Positions 51,401-57,541 of a DNA stretch of 64,000 nt are shown piece by piece; position 1 is the first letter of the stretch; each line of letters opens with the position of its first letter. The notes under the pieces were generated by a model that did not search any database, had not been told where the DNA came from, and saw nothing but the letters and a program-made list of their open reading frames with translations. The position numbers were made by a program, and so were the translations under genes. Source of the stretch: Distichodus sexfasciatus (Eukaryota; Chordata; Actinopteri; Characiformes; Distichodontidae); the NCBI GenBank assembly GCA_032718565.1, contig JAVGVS010000233.1, positions 433,501 through 497,500 of the forward strand. The letters run 5' to 3'.

Positions 51401-54400
51401 TAATTACCACCCAAATGAGCGTTTTGGTGTTTGCAAGATGCTACATCAGTGGTTATGAGCCTCCTTGACTTTTTTTTAGGGAGCATTATCCTCGCAGCTC
51501 AATTTCACGGATAAAAAAGCAGAATTTGAGAGTTGTTTTGACTGATTGTCTGTTTAATTAGATTGTTCGGTACTTTTTAGAGACAATCAGTCCTAGTTCT
51601 TTTTCTTTTTCGACGGATAACTCAATTTTTTAGGCAAATTTGGCATTGTTTTATCAGTGATATCGGCCTTTGTAAGTTTACTTTCTTCTTTTGTTGGGAG
51701 GAGGTTGAATAATTAACAGTTTGGAAAATTCAGCCGTAACATTAAGCCTTATATATTGAAGACTTTTTCAGTTCTGATACTGATGCCGATACTTGGCCTT
51801 TAGGTACTGGCCGATCCTGAGTACCGATCCGATGTGTTAAAGACTAATGTTTAATGTCTTCTTTCTCCATTTAGACCTCACGACTATTCTTCCGAAGGCT
51901 TCAACGACTGGGCCTTCATGACCACCCACTCCTGGGACGAGGACCCTCGCGGCGAATGGACGCTGGAAATCGAGGATGTGGTTGGAGGCAACGACTACGG
52001 TAAGGCACCGCACCCTGCCCCCCACCCCTTATCTTCTGCCGGACTTCAGCACATGCTCAGCCACGTCCCTCTGCACCTCTCACGCCCGCTGCACCCGCTC
52101 AACCACCACTTTATCCTGTCATTTATGCATGAGAAGCGCAGCTCAGCTACTTCGGCTGAAGCGACGAGCTTCGCTTTTGGGTTTGCAGAGGACTCGCGTC
52201 TCTTCACATTTTGCAATTGTAACTAGCTGGACCTAGTCAAGTGTTTCACTTTTTATGCCTAAACTAGAGAGGAGAGGTGGGGCTGGACCGCAGTAAGCTT
52301 TTCTACAATTGTCTTGTTTTTCCTCTGAATGCCAAGTTCATTTGCTATTATGCTCAGGCTTATGCTGACGGTTGAATACTTTAGAATTAAGCTTTGCCAC
52401 AGTCAGACCCTGTGGATTGATTGAATCTCTTATGCACACTTGTTGACAAGTGGGTCGGTACATACGAGTATGGCTGGGCAATATGTGCTGAAATCAGTAT
52501 CATTAATTGAACATTTTACTTTAATTACATTTAATAAATCGATTGTTTTGGATTTTGTGCTTTTGCCCCCATAAATCACTGATAATGTTTGTACTGTAAA
52601 ACTGAGTAATGCGACAACACGGGTGGTAGTGTATTTTAAGGAGATAATATGAACACACTCTGGGGAAAGAATTAACAGATTTAAAAATGTGACCCGATCT
52701 GCCGTAATGAGTCGGAAGTCGGCGTTCTGTTTATTTAGATACGGGCCGATTATGTTGAAAACATCACAAAATATCGATTTTTCTTTTTTGCAGACCAGAT
52801 TAATTTTGAAGACCTTTTCTTTCATATAAGACCAAAAAAGAAAAATCGTTTTCCAACATGATCGGCCCGTATCTAAATAAATACAACGCCGACTTCTTAC
52901 TCATTACGGCAGATCGGGTCACAAATGTATATATTGCCTAACCCTACATAATGGAAACCTGGGAAATGGTGAATGTGTCTTGTAACATTTCCCCGTGTTG
53001 TTCTTCACTCCACACTTTAAAATTCTGGGTTTGTCTCAGCGCTATAGTGACCACCTATCCGGCCCACCCGTTTAATTTTTTTATTTTTGAAGGGAGTGTC
53101 TGTCCAGTCTGTCCTCGAGCAATTACAGCTGCTGATTTAATCTCGCTGTGAGAAATTAGATCCCAGCATTGTGGGCATCACTAGGAATTAGGAGAGTCCC
53201 TTCCAATTCTCCTCCCTTTGCCCCCCCATCCCGCCCCTCCTCCTCCTCCTCCTTTTTAAGTGTGTTTGTTTTTTTATGAGTGGTCTAAGCCTTAGTTGTT
53301 TTCCCTCTCTCCACCCTGTTGTAAATCTTATTAATTAAATCTGGCTAAGTAAATCACAGGATTGAGTCTCTCTCTCTCTCGTTCTCTCCCTCCCCCTCTC
53401 CCACTACCGGTTTAGTCAGCCACCCCTGCAGACAGTAAATATACACCAGGCCGTTGCTCGCCCCACTGACGTGCACAACTCGTGTGTTTTACTCCGAGAC
53501 ACCATCCATCTTCTGAGTTACGTAGATGTTTTGATGATATTAGTCGTAATGTTTTAGCCTCCAAAAGACGGTCTTGACCGCTTTTAATGGTTGCGCATCA
53601 AAGTGGGATGAAAAAATAAACCAGACTCCACAAGTCTTTTATTAAATAAACCCTTTTAATGTGATTTAAATGTGCTCGGCAAGCAGTTTTTTGCATCAGA
53701 ATTTTGTGCAATGTTATGGAGATCCCATGCAGAAGCATTGACCCTCTTCATATTTTCCTTCCAAAGATCCAGACACTCTGTTTTTTTTAATATGCTTTTG
53801 AGAAATTGCTTGCACTAGGGATGCACCGATCCAACTTTTTCCCCTTCCCGTATCGATGCCGATACTTAGGCTTAGGGCGTCGACCGATCCCGAGTGCCGA
53901 TCTGATACCAGTTTTTAATGAATGTTATGTATTTCTCTGTGAGGAGGAGACAGATTATTCTGCTATGCTTAAGGAAATACTTAACTTAAATACTGTTTTC
54001 CTACTAAAACTGTGTAATTACACACCCACATGTATACGCTAAATTATTTATTATTAAAATAACATCTCAAAAATTATTCGTTTAAATGCGGTTTGGTCAT
54101 TTTGTGGCGGTCCCTAATCCTGCGGTGCTAAAACCATTAGGAACGTGGAGATTGTGAGCTGGTATAATTTATTATTAATATATTTTTCTCTCCCCTCTCA
54201 GGTACTCTGACTCAGTTCACGCTGGTCCTCTACGGCACCGCGTCCGCCTCCTCCAATCCGTCCACACCAGACTCCAACCAGATCCCAGAAGACAGTTGCA
54301 AGACCTATGACCTTAGTCAAGTTTGCACGGGTAAGTGACTGGGGAGAGGGCGCCCCCTGCAGCCTCACACCGGCACCCGCACCGCTCCAGCGAACAGTGA

Positions 54401-57400
54401 ACTGCAACATTTAGTAGAGGGAAATTATTATTATTATTATGCCATTCCACAAATAAACAAACCTATAGATAGAAGAAGGAAAAAATAATGAATCTGCCAA
54501 GCACAGCTTACAATTTTTATTTAATGATAATGTATCTGCTGCATGTTACACTTGGACTCGTATATACACATATAGGAAGGGAAAAAGATTCTTATGCTAG
54601 TTGAGATGCCAGCCACTGCTTGTACTTGATGCCATGCTGGCAGTTTTTGCTACGCTTGCCAAGCTAGGGCACAGCTCCGTTTCACCTCGAGAGCTTTTCT
54701 TTTTTTATTGAGAGCTAATTTTCCCTAATACAGCTCTGATCCTTGTCCAGTCTTGGTTAGGGTTATGTATTGTTAAGATTGTAACGTTACTACAGCTCTT
54801 ACCAGTACTGCTTATTGGTCCGGTACTTAAACGGTGTTGTTATTGGCACTTTTTGAAGAAAAAAAAAATCAACATATTGCTTAATTTAACAAATCACTAT
54901 TATTATTCAACAAAGCACCAACATGTGAAGCAGACTCTCCAGGATTTCGCAATGTTGCGATTGCAACTATTGACGCAAACTCAGACTCTGACCAACTTTG
55001 CAGCAATTTTTGACCAATCGTCATCATTTCCCGCAAAGCGTCAGCGAACGTGTGATTAAAAACGCCTCACATTTCCCTTTAAAAATAACTAAGTGATTAA
55101 TGGTTAATAAAAATAATGGTGGTTTTGTTCCCTTCATTTTAACTCATTGTTAAAGAATCATGATAAAGGGGGACAAAATCGCACATTTTACCACTCTTTG
55201 ACTTCCTGCAACTTAATTGCAACAAAACTCCTAAAAAATTGTCCGTTTTTTCTGCAGTAACTGAAAACTGTACGGTTAATGTCAGAGGTTCCTGTCTTTA
55301 AATATATAGCTCTGAGACCCGTTTAGTACTGGGTTTCGGTACCCTTCCCTAGTTTTGGTTGTTCCAAACGGCAGATTTTGCAGAAACACACCTGGCCATG
55401 GCAGACAGCGTGAAATGTGTAAGGACAGACTTAAACTCGAATGATCTGTTTAGAGCTGTATGACTGTATTTGATTCTCTATAAAAATACTGCTGTAGATA
55501 AACCTGCAGCCCAGAGATTCTCTCAAATCTAATCAGCAGTAATTCTCTTTTCTAACACAAAGCAAATTGAACGTCTTGTTCATTACTGGGGAACCCTGCA
55601 GTGCTTTTTCCCTCAGTTAAAGAGCGGCCCGTTGAGTCCTCGAGCTTCCTTCACCCTCACACCGGCCAGCTCGCCTGTGCAGCTCTTGATCTTGTGCGAG
55701 TTTGCCAATTTGGTTTTTCAGCACCTCCTTACGGTCCACTTTTTCACTCTGTGACAACACCCTGAACAAATAAAGAAAGCAGTAAGTCGGAACACAATGT
55801 CTAGAACAATAGCGGTAGGAGCCGGGACCAAGCAAAAACAACACAGTTGACCGTCTGGGAATCCCTCAGGATTGGATTATAAAACGCAGCTCTAGGGAAT
55901 GTGCATTGCTGCTTGCGAGTAATTGGACAGCAACACAGTCGCATGTTGTTTTGGCTTCATGCTCATGACACACCGGATTTTGAGACAATGACTGTTCAAA
56001 AAGGGCTCGGTTTCGTTATAGGGATCTGTCACCAGCGTACAGGCCGTCGAATTGAATTTTCTGTAGGGATGCACGATATGAGAATTATTGGCCGACGCCG
56101 ATATCCGATGTTTTTTTTTTAATGCTTAAATCTGCCGACGCTGATAAATGAAGGTTGAGTCGAATGCATGAAGACAAGATAATTTGCTCGCTTGTTCCAC
56201 TGCGCACTCAGAATTTTGGCGCAAAAATTGCACCATAGCTCTGACATTCCTAATACAGTGCCAGGTCAAGCGACAAGAAAGCAGAGTGGAACGAGCATTT
56301 CCAGCGTAGGGCACAACATTTGAAGAAAAAAGTCACTTCCCGCCCTATGTGCTACACCAAGTCAAATAGGGCGCGTGTGACACTTCATGTGCACTACGTA
56401 GCGCGTAGAGAGCCATTAAGCTACAACCCCGGCTATTTCCTGAGATGCATACTACCACTTAGAAAAGGTTAATAAGAGTGCCTTACCTACCATACTATTA
56501 AGTGTGGCAGTGCACGGCTTGGGACACAGCCCATGTGGGAGCTCGCATTCGCTACGTGAGGTAAACACGCAATTTAGTTTAAACTTTTTACGCGTGTGGG
56601 CAGAGTTGAGTGCGTAAAGACGAGATTTACAAAATAACACCATATGTTTTTAGACAGAACACGTGGGCCTTATAAAATTCATTACGATGTATTTATTCCA
56701 CATACAATAAATGCATCATAAACAACGAGGCAAAGCTTAACATTGGAGCGATGCCGATGACGTAAAAAAAAAAATTCATCAGATGATTGTAATATGATTC
56801 CGATATTATCGTACAACCCTAATTTTCTGCAATTAAACAATTTATATGACGAGTTGCATCCAATTTGCTGCAGTGCGGAGCTGTTAATGTTAAACTGTGA
56901 CTCTCCACTTACTTCCAGACTGTCCTGTGGGCTCCAATTGACTTGCGTTGGATTGTAAAGGAATTCACTTTTGGAATTAAAGCTGCATTAAAGCTTTCCT
57001 TAAAGTAAATCTCTGCAGCGTGGCCGTTTACCCCGAACACCTCTGGCATTGATTTGAGTCCATCCTGAGTGGCTTTTTCTTCCACCGCGTTTCTCCTTTA
57101 TGTCTGAAGCACTGGAGCGAGTGTGTGTTGTTTGGCGGAGTGAGCTTTCCCTATGCCATAGAGGTTAAAACGCAGATTAGAAATAAAGTCCTTTAGGACC
57201 AGAGTAGAACTGGCTGTTCAAAGATGCAGCTCGGGGAGTTAGAAAGGTGACCGGGTTCCTCGCTCATATTTTCTAATTAGCCTGGCAGGCAGCATGTCAG
57301 GCATAAATAAGGCCAAGCGGGGGGAAATGACTCCACTCTGCGGCTAGCTGCAGTACGCAGCCGGCTCCATTAACACCCACACCTCCTCTCTCTCTCACAC

Positions 57401-57509
57401 ACACACACACACGGGTACATTTAGCATGGTTAAACACACACAGGCCGTGGTGTGCATTGATTTGGTCAAAACTACACACACAGCCTGATCCATACATTAT
57501 GTATAGCTA

Positions 57510-57541
<32 letters not shown>

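Larger units (their letters stand above)
52000..54201 (+). other. furin: furin intron L (2.2 kb)
   Basis: Phase 1 intron with a hAT-like element carrying a nested foldback (52469-52946) and a truncated hAT-like element (53816-54162) about 40 bp before the acceptor. 52950-53800 has a (CT)n run near 53370 and nothing else I can name. Confidence 0.85.
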
